From assembly GCF_011682065.1 (NCBI RefSeq), contig NZ_VUYU01000006.1, positions 1-64,000 of the forward strand: a stretch of 64,000 nucleotides of DNA, in the 5' to 3' direction. This document shows positions 50,835-61,500 of this stretch, piece after piece. The notes under the pieces were generated by a model that was given only the letters and a program-made list of their open reading frames with translations, was not told the DNA's origin and did no database searches. Position 1 is the first letter of the stretch; each line of letters opens with the position of its first letter. Both the position numbers and the translations under genes were made by a program. The stretch comes from Massilia rubra (GTDB lineage Bacteria; Pseudomonadota; Gammaproteobacteria; Burkholderiales; Burkholderiaceae_D).

Positions 50835-52206
50835 TCTGCTCACCTTCGTCAACCACGCTTGCTTTCACATCGCCAACGAGCATACCGTGCTGCTGGCCGA
50901 TCCCTGGGTCGAAGGCCCGGTTTTCAACAATGGCTGGAGCCTGCTCGACGACAGCACGTCCAACGCGGCATTGATCGCTGAACTGGCCGCGGGGAAGCGC
51001 AACACCTTCATCTGGTTTTCGCAAGAGCATCCCGACCATTTTTCGGTGCCCTTCGTCAAGCGGCTCAAGCGCGATTTTGCCGGCAAGGTCACCATGCTGT
51101 TCCAGGAAACCAAGGACAAGCGCGTGGTCAACTTTTTGCGCGACAATGGCTTCGATGTCATCGAATGCCAGCCCGGCATTCCGGTCGCGCTCGATGGGGA
51201 GATGCGCATCACGGTGTTTCCGCATGCCGATGGCGATTCGTATTGCCTGATCAGCTCGGGCGGGCGTCACGTGCTCAACATCAACGACTGCGCCTTGACC
51301 AGCGCCGCCCAGTGCGCGCAGGTCAAGGCCAGCATTGCGCTGCTGTGCGAGCGGGTCGATGTCTTGATGACCGGGTTCGGTGTCGCCAACTGGGTCGGCA
51401 ATCCCTTCCAGGCCGAACTGCGCTGCGCCGCCGCGGCCGAAAAGCTGCACCGCATCAAGCTGCAGATCGCCGCTTTCGCGCCCAGGATCACGGTGCCGTT
51501 CGCCTCGTTCGTGTCGTTTTCGCACATCGACAACTGCTATATGAACGATCACCAGAACACGCCGCAGCGCCTGGCGCAGTGGGCGCGCCTGTCGCGCGCG
51601 ACCGATTCGGTGCGCTTTTTGCAGCCGCGCGACACCATCGCGCTGGGCGTGGACACCGCCGAAAGCCTGGCCTGGGCCAGCGATGCGGCCGTCGAGCACT
51701 GGGAACGCTTGCTCGGCGTGCCGTGCGAACTGTTGCCGTCCGAAGCGCCGGCCACCCCGGCCCAGGTGCGCGCCGCCGCCGACAACTACCGCAAGGGCGT
51801 CAACGCCAACTTGTTGGGGCTGCCTTGCCTGCTGGAACTGGTCGGATTGATCCAGCCGCTGGTGATCCGCATTCCCGACATCGCCCTGACCATCCGCGTC
51901 TCTTACCTGCGCGGCTGCACCCAGTTGCACGACGACGAACTGGCCGACATTTCCATGACCTCGCCCAGCGCGGTGTTCCTGTTCGCCAATGAATACGGCT
52001 TCAACACCACCCGCGTCAACGCCCGCTTCCGGCTCGGCGAGAGCGGCGCGCTGCAGCGTTTCAGCCGTTTTTTCATGCCGCAGAACCTGGGCCGCCAGGG
52101 CTACGGCGTGCAGCATCCGCTGGCCACCGTGCGCTATCTGCTGCGCAGCCTGATGGCCCGCCTGGGCCGGCGCCTGGCCGCCATGCAACGACGACTTGCG
52201 AAGTAG
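50824..52206 (+). CDS. MBL-fold metallohydrolase-like protein
   Basis: A 460-residue protein whose first 230 residues follow the metallo-beta-lactamase-fold layout: FVNHACFHI, LLADPWVEG, then the metal-binding-like WFSQEHPDHFSVPF (HxxDH variant), INDCAL, and MTGFG. It resembles the L-ascorbate lactonase/CMP-sialate hydroxylase branch (UlaG-like), with an additional helical C-terminal half (about 260-460). It has no signal peptide. The function is unknown. Confidence 0.65.
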   Translation: MNHNLLTFVNHACFHIANEHTVLLADPWVEGPVFNNGWSLLDDSTSNAALIAELAAGKRNTFIWFSQEHPDHFSVPFVKRLKRDFAGKVTMLFQETKDKRVVNFLRDNGFDVIECQPGIPVALDGEMRITVFPHADGDSYCLISSGGRHVLNINDCALTSAAQCAQVKASIALLCERVDVLMTGFGVANWVGNPFQAELRCAAAAEKLHRIKLQIAAFAPRITVPFASFVSFSHIDNCYMNDHQNTPQRLAQWARLSRATDSVRFLQPRDTIALGVDTAESLAWASDAAVEHWERLLGVPCELLPSEAPATPAQVRAAADNYRKGVNANLLGLPCLLELVGLIQPLVIRIPDIALTIRVSYLRGCTQLHDDELADISMTSPSAVFLFANEYGFNTTRVNARFRLGESGALQRFSRFFMPQNLGRQGYGVQHPLATVRYLLRSLMARLGRRLAAMQRRLAK

Positions 52207-52226
52207 ACCACTGAATGACCCGCCTC

Positions 52227-52250
52227 CCCCGCGCAGGCGCCTGCGCGGGG
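52227..52250. terminator. GC-rich perfect palindrome after the MBL-fold gene
   Basis: A 24-bp perfect palindrome (arms CCCCGCGCAGGC) is flanked by CGCCT/AGGCG, which extends the stem. It begins 21 bp after the stop codon and is followed by CTTT only, so it is a moderate terminator candidate. Confidence 0.55.
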
Positions 52251-52341
52251 CAGGCGCTTTACCGACGCAGCACGTCCTCCTGCCCTTGTGATTCGCATCC
52301 GCCCCCATCTCCACTATTTTGGCCCGAGCACCTTGCGCGAT

Positions 52342-52371
52342 TGGTCAGACCACTTTAGAATGGCCTGACCA
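52342..52371. promoter_or_regulatory. FadR/GntR-type operator pair
   Basis: TGGT-CAG-ACCA (52342-52352) is a perfect match to the TGGTNNNACCA operator of FadR-subfamily regulators. TGGC-CTG-ACCA (52361-52371) is a one-mismatch copy 19 bp further. They lie 19-48 bp before the GntR gene, suggesting autoregulation. Confidence 0.6.
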
Positions 52372-52389
52372 AAAGATGTGCAGGCCGCC

Positions 52390-53094
52390 ATGCTCAAGAA
52401 AGTCACACCCGCTCCCGACAACGCCCTCGCGCACGAACCGCGGCTGTACCGCATCGTCGCCGGACGCATCGAGGAACTGATCCGCGAACAGGGAATCGGC
52501 GCCGGCGAACGCTTGCCGCCCGAACGCGAGATGGCAAGCCGCCTGGCCGTCAGCCGCGCTTCCCTGCGCGAAGCCCTGATCGCGCTCGAACTGCGCGGCG
52601 TGGTCGACGTGCGCGGCGGCTCCGGCGTCTACGTCAGCCGCGTCGAGCTTCCCCGCCACGAGCTTGACGAAGCCGGCCCCGGTCCCTTCGAAGTGCTGGC
52701 CGCGCGCCGCCTGGTCGAAGCCGAGGTGTGCGCCAGCGCCGCCCGCATGGCCAGCGACAGCGCCATCGAGGCCATCCGCAGCGCCGTCGTCGAAATGGAA
52801 CGCCAGCACGACAATTACAGCAGCAACGAACAGCTCGACCGCGACTTTCACCTGTCGATCGCGCGCGCCACCGGCAACAGCGCCATGGTGGGCGCGGTCG
52901 ACCACCTGTGGAAGCAGCGCGGCCGCCTCTGGCACAAGCTCAAGGAACATTTCCAGACCGAAGAATTGCGCCAGGCCACTTTGCTCGACCACCGCCGCAT
53001 CCTCGACGCCATCGTCGCCCACGATCCGGCCGAAGCGCACGCGGCCATGCGCGCCCACCTGGAACGGGTGACGCGCACCTTTTCGCGAGGATAA
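52390..53094 (+). CDS. GntR-family transcriptional regulator, FadR subfamily (FCD domain)
   Basis: A 234-residue regulator. The N-terminal winged HTH (about 18-85) has LPPEREMASRLAVSRASLREAL and the wing VDVRGGSGVYV. The C-terminal FCD domain (about 100-225) has metal/ligand residues in DRDFHLSIARATGNS and the two later His (DHRRILDAI, AHAAMRAHLERV). FadR-type FCD proteins often sense sugar acids such as galacturonate. Its place before a pectin-use locus makes an oligogalacturonide or uronate effector likely. ATG 52390 is preferred over GTG 52378. Two operator-like sites precede it. Confidence 0.9.
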   Translation: MLKKVTPAPDNALAHEPRLYRIVAGRIEELIREQGIGAGERLPPEREMASRLAVSRASLREALIALELRGVVDVRGGSGVYVSRVELPRHELDEAGPGPFEVLAARRLVEAEVCASAARMASDSAIEAIRSAVVEMERQHDNYSSNEQLDRDFHLSIARATGNSAMVGAVDHLWKQRGRLWHKLKEHFQTEELRQATLLDHRRILDAIVAHDPAEAHAAMRAHLERVTRTFSRG

Positions 53095-53293
53095 GCACCG
53101 ACCTATATAGAGACCAGTGGAGAGCAGGCGCGCAGAACGCCGCACCACAAGTGCAAACCATTATTGACCATGTCGACCCCGGCTCGCGCCTTCGTCGCCA
53201 TGGCACAGGATACGCGAGGTGTCCTGACCAGCTTTCCGCGCCATCGCCGGGAGCGTTTAATGTCAAACAATAATCCGCAGGAGACCGTCTCAC

Positions 53294-55999
53294 ATGAACA
53301 AGCACACCAGCTCGATCCACTCGAAACTCGTATTGTCGTCCATCACCCTTGCGGTGCTGACGGTGATGAACCAGGCCGCGGCCCAACAGGCGGAAGCCGG
53401 CATGCAGCGCATCGAAGTGACCGGGTCGAGCATCAAGCGCCTTGCCACCGAGATGGCCCTGCCGGTCTCGACCATCAAGGCCGAGGAATTCACCAAGCGC
53501 GGCATGACCAGCCTGGCCGATGTGATGATGGCGCTGCCGCAATCGAACTCGCTGGCCCCGTCCAACGCCGGTTCCGGCACCAACATCAACCTGCGCGGCC
53601 TGGGCGTGAACCGTACCCTGGTGCTGCTCAACGGCCGCCGCCTGGCCAATGAGGCGATCGCCGACGGCTACGCCAACCTCGACGTCATTCCGATGAGCTC
53701 CCTGCTGCGGGTCGAAATCCTGCGCGACGGCGCCTCCTCGATCTACGGCTCGGACGCCATCGGCGGCGTGGTCAACTTCATCACCAAAAACAGCGTCGAA
53801 GGCGGTTCCATCACCGCCCAGTATGTGCAGCCGGAAAAATCGGGCGGCGGCGACGAGCAGCGCGTTTCGGCCACCTTCGGCAAGGGTAACCTGGCCACCG
53901 ACGGCTGGAATCTGTACGGCACCATCGACGGCCGCCAGCGCAGCCGCCTGGCCGCGCGCGACCGCGCCGAACTGAGCTCGCCCGAACTGCTGGCGGGCAT
54001 CGGCCGCGCCCAGACCCTGGCCACCGGCGGCTACGCCAGCCCGGCCAACTTCACCACCGCCACCAACAAGACCGCCGCCAACCCGTACTACAAGTCCGGC
54101 TGCGCCGCGCCGTATTCGATCCAGGGCGCCAAGAACACCTGCGTCATCGACAACAACGAGTACGGCACCGCCCTGCACGAAACCGAGCAGCTGACCTTCT
54201 ACGCGCGCGGCACCAGGCAGTTCTCGGACGACCACACGCTCAGCCTGGACTACATGCGCGGCGAGTCGACCATCTACTCGGCCCGCAATCCGACCCAGAG
54301 CGTGGCCGCCAAGGGCGTCAGCGCGCGCGTGCCGGCCAGCAGCAAGTGGTATCCGGGCGGCGCCGGCGGCGTGCCGGCGGTGGCCGGCCTGAAAGGCGAA
54401 CCGCTGATCGTGACCTGGAGCGTGGCCGACCTGGGACTGGCCAGCAACAAGGACGTGCAGCTGAACCAGCGCCTGGCGCTGGTCGATGAAGGCAAGATCG
54501 GCGACTGGGATTACAAAGCCGGGCTGGTCTACGGCCACAGCAACCGCAAGAACTACTACAACACCGGCTACGTCAGCGGCCCCGGCCTGAATGCGGGCCT
54601 GGCCAGCGGCGTGCTCAACCCGTTCGGCCTGCAGGATGAGGCCGGCAAGGGTTACCTGCGCGACATCTCGGTCGACGGCCAGCTGAACCGCGATTCGACC
54701 AGCACCTTCGCCGGGTTCGACGCCACCGCCAGCCGCACCCTGATGCAACTGCCGGGCGGCTCGCTGGCGATGGCGGTCGGCATCGACATCCACCGCGACA
54801 CCACCGAAGATACGCGCCTGGGCATCACCAACGAAGTAAGCTACGCCAACGCCTCGTCCTCGCATGGCGACGGCGCGCGCAATGTGTCGGCCCTGTACGC
54901 CGAGCTCGATATTCCGATCAGCAAGCAACTGACCGTCAACCTGGCCGCGCGCGACGATTATTTCAGCGACTTCGGCAACACCTTCAACCCGAAAGCGAGC
55001 TTTCGCTACGAGCCGTCGAAAACCCTGATGTTCCGCGGTTCGGCCAATACCGGCTTCCGCGCCCCGACCCTGTTCGACCGCTACGGCTATCGCCTGCCTG
55101 GCGCCAACGGCAACACCGCCGGCAAATGGGACGATCCGGCCCTGTGCCCCGGCGGTAAACCTGGCGTGGCCGGCAGCGGCACCGCCGTGGCCGGCGCGGT
55201 CTCGTCCGAAGTGTGCAACGTGGCCCTGCCCAAGCAGACCGGCAGCAACGACCAGCTGACCCCGGAAACCTCGCGCGGCTGGACTCTCGGCATGGTGGTC
55301 GAGCCGGTCAAGAACCTGACCGTCTCGCTCGACTACTGGAACATCCGCATGAAAAACATGCTGGCCAACCTGCCCGAGCAAGTCTACTTCCAGGACCCGG
55401 TCAAGTACAAAGACCTGTTCGTGCGTAATCCGGACGGCACCCTGGCCTACATCAAGAACGTGACGATGAACCTGGGCGGCCAGAAAACCGCCGGCATCGA
55501 CCTCACCGCCAACTACGCGCTGCCGCGCATGGACATCGGCGAGTTCAAGTTCCAGCTCGATGGCACCTACCTGACCCAGTTCGACAACCAGCTCGAAAAA
55601 GACAGCGCCTTCGTATCCAACGTCGGCCGCTTCGGCCTGGCCAGCAACGGCACCACCAGCAGCTTCCCGATCATCACCTATCGCTGGAAGCACACCCTGT
55701 CGACCAGCTGGAAGCGCGGCGACTACAGCGCGCAGCTGACCCAGAACTACAACTCGCACTATGACGACCAGAACCTGGTGGCGGCCGAATACCATCGCGA
55801 AATCAAGCCGTACTCGGTGTGGAACCTGACCGGCACGTATACCGGCTTCAAGAACATCAGCATCGTGGCCGGCATCACCAATATGTTCGATGAAAACCCG
55901 CCGGTCACCAACCACAGCGGCTACACCTTCGGCTACCTGAGCAGCGCGGCCAACCCGATCGGCCGCTCGTACAATCTGCGCATGACTTACAACTTCTGA
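53294..55999 (+). CDS. TonB-dependent outer-membrane receptor, probably for pectin oligosaccharides
   Basis: A 901-residue receptor. The signal peptide (1-31) ends AAAQQ, followed by a TonB-box-like MQRIEVTGSS. The plug domain (about 45-165) has LPVSTIKAEEFTKRGMTSLADVM, NLRGLGVNRTLVLLNGRRL and VEILRDGASSIYGSDAIGGVVNF. A 22-strand barrel ends in the terminal Phe (LRMTYNF). It probably takes up oligogalacturonides released by the downstream enzymes, an inference from position. AGGAG lies 10 bp before the ATG. It is followed 30 bp later by the GH28 gene in the same direction. Confidence 0.92.
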   Translation: MNKHTSSIHSKLVLSSITLAVLTVMNQAAAQQAEAGMQRIEVTGSSIKRLATEMALPVSTIKAEEFTKRGMTSLADVMMALPQSNSLAPSNAGSGTNINLRGLGVNRTLVLLNGRRLANEAIADGYANLDVIPMSSLLRVEILRDGASSIYGSDAIGGVVNFITKNSVEGGSITAQYVQPEKSGGGDEQRVSATFGKGNLATDGWNLYGTIDGRQRSRLAARDRAELSSPELLAGIGRAQTLATGGYASPANFTTATNKTAANPYYKSGCAAPYSIQGAKNTCVIDNNEYGTALHETEQLTFYARGTRQFSDDHTLSLDYMRGESTIYSARNPTQSVAAKGVSARVPASSKWYPGGAGGVPAVAGLKGEPLIVTWSVADLGLASNKDVQLNQRLALVDEGKIGDWDYKAGLVYGHSNRKNYYNTGYVSGPGLNAGLASGVLNPFGLQDEAGKGYLRDISVDGQLNRDSTSTFAGFDATASRTLMQLPGGSLAMAVGIDIHRDTTEDTRLGITNEVSYANASSSHGDGARNVSALYAELDIPISKQLTVNLAARDDYFSDFGNTFNPKASFRYEPSKTLMFRGSANTGFRAPTLFDRYGYRLPGANGNTAGKWDDPALCPGGKPGVAGSGTAVAGAVSSEVCNVALPKQTGSNDQLTPETSRGWTLGMVVEPVKNLTVSLDYWNIRMKNMLANLPEQVYFQDPVKYKDLFVRNPDGTLAYIKNVTMNLGGQKTAGIDLTANYALPRMDIGEFKFQLDGTYLTQFDNQLEKDSAFVSNVGRFGLASNGTTSSFPIITYRWKHTLSTSWKRGDYSAQLTQNYNSHYDDQNLVAAEYHREIKPYSVWNLTGTYTGFKNISIVAGITNMFDENPPVTNHSGYTFGYLSSAANPIGRSYNLRMTYNF

Positions 56000-56029
56000 C
56001 GTACAACTTTTGATACAACAGGCACCTTC

Positions 56030-57853
56030 ATGAACAAGCATTCGATTGATACCCGGCGCCGCGCCCTCCTGCGCGGCGCCGGGGCCGCCGGCCTGGCCCT
56101 GGGCGGCGGCGCCATGTCGCTGCCGGCCATGGCCGACGAGAAGCCAGCCGACCCGTGGCAACAGGCGCAAGCCATTGCCGCGCGCTTCAAGACGCCGCTG
56201 GTATTTCGCAAGCAAGACTTTGTCATCACCGCGCACGGCGCCAAGCCCTGCAAGGTGAGCACCGTGAAAGGTTTTATCGGCCATCACGAGCCGGGCATGG
56301 TCAGCACGCCGGCCGCCGGCGCGCACGACTGCTATCCGGCCATTGCGGCCGCGATTGCCGCCTGCGCCAGGGCGGGCGGCGGGCGCGTGGTGATTCCCGC
56401 CGGCGCCTGGCTGTGCAAAGGCCCCATCGTGCTGCGCTCGAACGTGCATGTGCACCTCAAATCGGGGGCGCATGTGTTCTTCAGCAATGATCCGGACGAT
56501 TTCGCCAAATACGGCGAGGTCGATTGCGGCCCCAACGGCAAGCTGACCCTGTCGCGCTGGCAGAGCAACGATTGCCTGAACTATTCGCCGCTGGTGTATG
56601 CGCACAAGCAAAACAACATCGCCCTGACCGGCGAAGACTGGACCAGCATTCTCGACGGCCAGGGCGGCGTGCCGCTGGGCGACGGCGACTGCTGGTGGGA
56701 TTGGAAAAGCAAGCGCAGCGGCAGCAAGGAAGCGGCCTCGCAGGTGGCGGTCAACCCGGCCAATCCACCGAGCATCCTGACGGTGGCGCCGGACCTGACG
56801 CCGGCCCAGGTCAAGCTGATCGAAGGCGATTCGAGCCGCTGGCGCAACGACGAATCCTACCTGCCCTCGCTGTCGGAAGCGGGCGTCGCGGTCGGCAAGC
56901 GCGTGTTCGGGCGCGGCCATTACCTGCGCCCGTGCATGATCGAATTCATCGGCTGCGACAAGGTGCTGCTCAAGGGCTACCAGGTCAACCAGGCGCCGTT
57001 CTGGCTGCACCACCCGGTGGCCTGCCGCGATCTCGAAATCCGCAAGGTCCACATGGACAGCATGGGACCGAACAGCGACGGTTTCGACCCGGAAGCGTGC
57101 GACACCGTGCTGGTGGAAGACTGCACCTTCAACACCGGCGACGATTGCATCGCGATCAAGGCCGGCAAGAATCTCGACACGCAGTTCGGGCCGACCCAGA
57201 ACGTGCTGATCCAGAAGTGCATCATGAACAGCGGCCATGGCGGCGTGACCCTGGGCAGCGAAATGTCGGGCGGCATCCAGCATGTGTACGCGCAGGATAT
57301 CGAGTTCCGCAATGTAAACTGGGCCACCAGCCCGCTCAGCACGGCGATCCGCATGAAGACCAACATGAACCGTGGCGGCTTCCTGAAGCATTTTTACGTG
57401 CGCAACGTGACCATTCCCAACGGCGTGCAAACCACGCCGCAGTACTACAACCCGCTGCCGGGCTCGCCGATCGCCCCGAAAAGCGTGTCGTCCTCGGCCG
57501 GCGCGGTGATTACCATCGATTGCGATTACGCACCGACCGCAGACAACGTGCGCACGCGCCCGCCGGTGGTGTCCAACGTGCACATTTCGAACGTCAAGGT
57601 CGGCAACGTGAAGACCAAGGCCGGCACGTATTCGTGCTTCCAGGCGATCATGCTGCTCGGGCCTGTCGCTTTCGATTACAACGGCGACGATCCGTCGAAG
57701 ATCGTGCCGATCACCGACATCACGATCACCGACTGCGACTTCGGCAATGCGGCCAATGCCGACAAGCCCTGGTTCGCCTACAACGTGAAGTCGGCAAAAC
57801 TGACAAACGTGACCATCGTCGGCAAGGTGATCAACACCACCCTGACGGCGTAA
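56030..57853 (+). CDS. Glycoside hydrolase family 28 polygalacturonase (Tat-exported)
   Basis: A 607-residue pectin-degrading enzyme. The N-terminus has the twin-arginine motif TRRRALLRGAG and a hydrophobic stretch to AMADE, so it is folded before export. GH28 catalytic motifs are complete: NSD350-GFD353, GD371-D372, H403 in GHGGVTLGSE, and R441-x-K443. The right-handed beta-helix fills about 100-590. The length and absence of a carbohydrate-binding module fit exo-acting polygalacturonases of Gram-negative bacteria. It lies between the receptor and the PEP-CTERM gene and acts on unesterified pectin, possibly after the lyase-esterase at 58516. Confidence 0.93.
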   Translation: MNKHSIDTRRRALLRGAGAAGLALGGGAMSLPAMADEKPADPWQQAQAIAARFKTPLVFRKQDFVITAHGAKPCKVSTVKGFIGHHEPGMVSTPAAGAHDCYPAIAAAIAACARAGGGRVVIPAGAWLCKGPIVLRSNVHVHLKSGAHVFFSNDPDDFAKYGEVDCGPNGKLTLSRWQSNDCLNYSPLVYAHKQNNIALTGEDWTSILDGQGGVPLGDGDCWWDWKSKRSGSKEAASQVAVNPANPPSILTVAPDLTPAQVKLIEGDSSRWRNDESYLPSLSEAGVAVGKRVFGRGHYLRPCMIEFIGCDKVLLKGYQVNQAPFWLHHPVACRDLEIRKVHMDSMGPNSDGFDPEACDTVLVEDCTFNTGDDCIAIKAGKNLDTQFGPTQNVLIQKCIMNSGHGGVTLGSEMSGGIQHVYAQDIEFRNVNWATSPLSTAIRMKTNMNRGGFLKHFYVRNVTIPNGVQTTPQYYNPLPGSPIAPKSVSSSAGAVITIDCDYAPTADNVRTRPPVVSNVHISNVKVGNVKTKAGTYSCFQAIMLLGPVAFDYNGDDPSKIVPITDITITDCDFGNAANADKPWFAYNVKSAKLTNVTIVGKVINTTLTA

Positions 57854-57918
57854 TTCAACAAGTTTTTGATGAGGTACTGACGATGTAGCCTGCTGTTTCA
57901 CTTATTGGACGACAAAAA

Positions 57919-58500
57919 ATGAAAACAAGAAGAATGTTGGAGACACTCGCGGTCGTGGCATTGACCGCGGGACAAGCACAGGCGGCAGTTTTGCCGCTGC
58001 AACACACCACCATCAGCGCGACCTACAACGGGTCGGCTGATGGCATGCTGGGGCTGGACCAGCAGTTCGCCCCGGTTCCGGGATCGAACGTCACGGCCAT
58101 CGACCCTACCGGCGCCGGCGGCGTCGAATTCCTCAGTGCCGACTTCCTGTTCGGCATCGACTTCGCCGAAGACGGCTTGATGACGGTCTATAACAATGGC
58201 CCCGTGCAAGCGGGCGCGTACAGCATGCGCTTCGATTTCGGCGCCAGCCTGGGCGCACCGTTGACGCGCTTCACCTTGCTCGACAGCGCGGCCACCGGCG
58301 GCCTGCCCGTCCTGAACCTGATCGACGGCCACACCATCGGCCTGGACCTGTCCGCGCTCGACTGGGGCAGCGGATTTTCCAGCTTCAGCGCCCGCCTGGA
58401 AGCGGCGCCCTCGCCCGTGCCCGAACCGGCCAGTGCGACCTTGATGCTGGCCGGCCTTGCCGCCTTCGCCCTGATGCGCCGCCGCGCCCCCACAGCCTAG
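57919..58500 (+). CDS. PEP-CTERM sorting-domain protein
   Basis: A 193-residue exported protein. Signal peptide 1-22 (GQAQA). A beta-sandwich-like body follows without recognised domain. The C-terminal sorting signal (166-193) has PVPEPAS, a hydrophobic helix, then MRRRA, as recognised by an exosortase (EpsH/XrtA type). Such proteins are processed and delivered to the surface or extracellular matrix. No exosortase gene is in the window. Its place between polygalacturonase and lyase genes suggests a pectin-binding or matrix role. Confidence 0.88.
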   Translation: MKTRRMLETLAVVALTAGQAQAAVLPLQHTTISATYNGSADGMLGLDQQFAPVPGSNVTAIDPTGAGGVEFLSADFLFGIDFAEDGLMTVYNNGPVQAGAYSMRFDFGASLGAPLTRFTLLDSAATGGLPVLNLIDGHTIGLDLSALDWGSGFSSFSARLEAAPSPVPEPASATLMLAGLAAFALMRRRAPTA

Positions 58501-58515
58501 TCACCGGAGAATCCA

Positions 58516-61500
58516 ATGAAAGAAGCACCTATCAGGGCTGCGCTCAGCGCCGCCCTGCTGACGGCGTTCGCCTGTAGCCAGGCCCATGCCGCCGTCGACC
58601 CCGCACGCCAGGCAGCGCCCGCCGACGGCTGGGCCAGCCAGTCTGGGGGCACCGTGGGCGGAGCCAACGCCGTGCCCGAGCAAATCTACACGGTGGCCGA
58701 CCGCGCCCAGTTGCTGGCCGCCCTGCGCAACGGCGGCAACAGCAGCAAGATCATCAAGCTGACCGGCATGATCGACATGAGCGGCGGCGTGCCTTACGCC
58801 AGCACCGGCGACCAGGCCGCGCGCGGCGCCATTCGCCTCGGCAGCAATACCACCCTGATCGGCGCCGGGGCCACGGCCGGCATCGTCAACGGCCACATCG
58901 CCGTGCAGAACGTGGAACAGGTGATCATCCGCAACCTGAAGATCATGAACCCCTGCGACGTCGGCCCCATCTGGGACCCGCTCGACGGCGCTGCCGGCAA
59001 CTGGAACTCGGCCTACGACGCGATCGGCGTGTCGGGCTCGCATCATGTCTGGATCGACCACAACAGCTTTACCGACGCGCCGCTGACCGACGACCTGCAA
59101 GTCATCGAAAACGGCAAGCACAAGCAATGCCACGACGGCGCGCTCGACATCACCAACGCCTCCGACCTGGTGACGGTGTCGTACAACCACTTTGGCCAGC
59201 ACAACAAGAACAACCTGATCGGTTCGAGCGACACCGCCACGGCCGACGAAGGCAAGTTGCGCGTCACTTTCAGCAACAATGTGTACGCCGATGTCACCCA
59301 GCGCTCGCCACGGGTGCGCTTCGGCATGGTCCATCTGTTCAACAACTACTACATGGGCAGCAAGTCGGCGCCGGTGTATCCGCATGCGTACAGCGTGGGC
59401 ATCGGCCAGAACGCCAAGATCCGTTCGGACAACAACGTCTTCGCGATCGCCGGCGCAAGCACCTGCGCCGATATCGTCTCGGCGCCCGGCGGCAGCGGCG
59501 GCGCCTTCAGCGACACCGGGTCGCTGCTCAATGGCGCGGCGCTGCCGGCGTGCGCGGTCGCCCCTTCCGGCTGGAACCCGCCGTATCCGTTCACGCCACG
59601 CCCGCCGGCGCTGGTCAAGGCCAACGCCCTGGCGCAGGCCGGCGGCGGCAAGCTCAGCACCAGCATCACGGGCAGCGGCGACACCAGCACCGACACGTTG
59701 CCGACCCTGTCCTGTCCGTCCACCGGCCTGTATTTCTGCGACGACTTCCAGGATGGATCGAGCGCGCGCTGGAGCCTGCTGCCGCTGCCCGGACCGAACG
59801 GCGCCTTCAGCGTGCAGGCCGACGCTTCGGGCACCAGCAACAAGGTGCTGCAATACACGGCGGCCAGCAGCGGCGGCATCCTGGCGCTGGTCAAGCCGGA
59901 CGCGTTCAAGGGCGTGCCCTCGGGCGACTATTTCGTCGAGGCGCGCATCCGGCCGCTGACCAACAGCACCACCGGCAACAAGCAGTTGTACCTGATCACG
60001 CGCTATGTCGATCCGGCCAACTGGTACGGCGCCGGCCTGAACATGCAAAACGCCAGCACCAGCACCCAAGTCGAGCTCGCCCGCATGCTCGGCAACAGCT
60101 TGAGCAAGATCAAGCAAAGCAAGCGCGCCATCGCCATGGATGCACAGTTCTACACCGTGCGTTTCGAGATGATCGGCAGCACCCTGACCTTGTATCTCGA
60201 TGGCGAAAACCTCGGCTCGGTGAGCGACAGCAGCTTCGCCGCGCGCGGCCTGATCGGCCTGTACACGACCAACAAGTCGTTCCAGATCGACGATGTGCGG
60301 GTCGGCGATCCGCGGATGAAACCGGTGCAACTGACCCTCACTCCCCACCCGCTGGCGTACACGGCCGAGGCGGGCGATCCGCCGCTGCTCATCAAGGTGG
60401 GCGCGAAAAAAGGCGACGGCAGCGTCGATACCTTCACGGTGGAGTCGAGCAGGCCTGGCGTGGTGGGCGTTGCCAGCGACGGCGCCACGGTCACCTTGAC
60501 CCCGCTGGCGGCCGGCAGCGCCAAAATCGTCTTCACCAGCGGCGCCGATCCGACCCTGACGCGCAGCATCAGCGCCAGCATCGCGCCGGGCTTCGTGCAG
60601 CCGACCCAGACCTATCGCCTGGACGGCGCCAGCTTCCCGCCCGCCGGCGCCATCGATGAGGCCATCGACAGCCCGCTGACCCTGACCTTCGACAACGCGC
60701 CGACCCTGGGTAGCGGCGGCACCATCCGCATCTTCCGCAAGAGCGACGATGCGCTGGTCGACGTGATCCGCCCGGCCGACGACATCGACACGATCGGCCA
60801 TGCCGGCCAGGACCGCTTGCGGCGCGTGCGCTATGCGCCGGTGCACATCCACGGCAACACGGTGAGCATCAAGCCGCACAACAACCGCCTCGCCTACGGC
60901 AGCGCTTACTACGTGGCCATCGCCGACGGCGTGTTCAACGGCGCGACCTTGGGCGGCACGCCGTTTCGCGGCATCGGCAAGGCGGGCGGCTGGAGCTTTA
61001 CGACCAGGGCTGGCGCGCCGGCCGGCGCCAGCCTCGTCGTGGACGACGACGGCCCGGCCGACTTCCGCACCGTGCAAGGCGCACTCAACCACGCCAGCAG
61101 CGCCTTCGCCAAGGCCGAGCCGGTGACCATCAGCGTGCGCAACGGCAGCTACGAAGAATTGCTGTACCTGCGCGGCAAGGACAACGTGAGCATCAAGGGC
61201 GAAAGCCGCGACGGCGTGCTGATCCACTACACCAACCACGACAGCCTCAACCCCGGCACCGGCGCGAGCGAAGCGCCGGGAGGCAGCGGCGCGTCGCCTA
61301 GCGCGCCGCTGGGCGGGCGCGCGGTGTTGCTGGTGGAAGCGGCCGACATGGTCACGCTCGATAACCTGACCCTGAAAAACACCACCCTGCGCTCGCCGGC
61401 CATCTCGGCCCAGGCCGAAACGCTGTACTTCAACAGCGATGGTCGCCTGGTGGCCAGCAACGCCGCCTTCTTCAGCGAACAGGACACCTTGAACCTGAAA

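Noticed and set aside
52940-57901. A 1653-codon open frame on the minus strand across the receptor and polygalacturonase genes
   Set aside because: It is antisense to two genes with complete family motifs, is rich in His/Arg/Ala as expected for a GC-skewed shadow, and resembles no protein.
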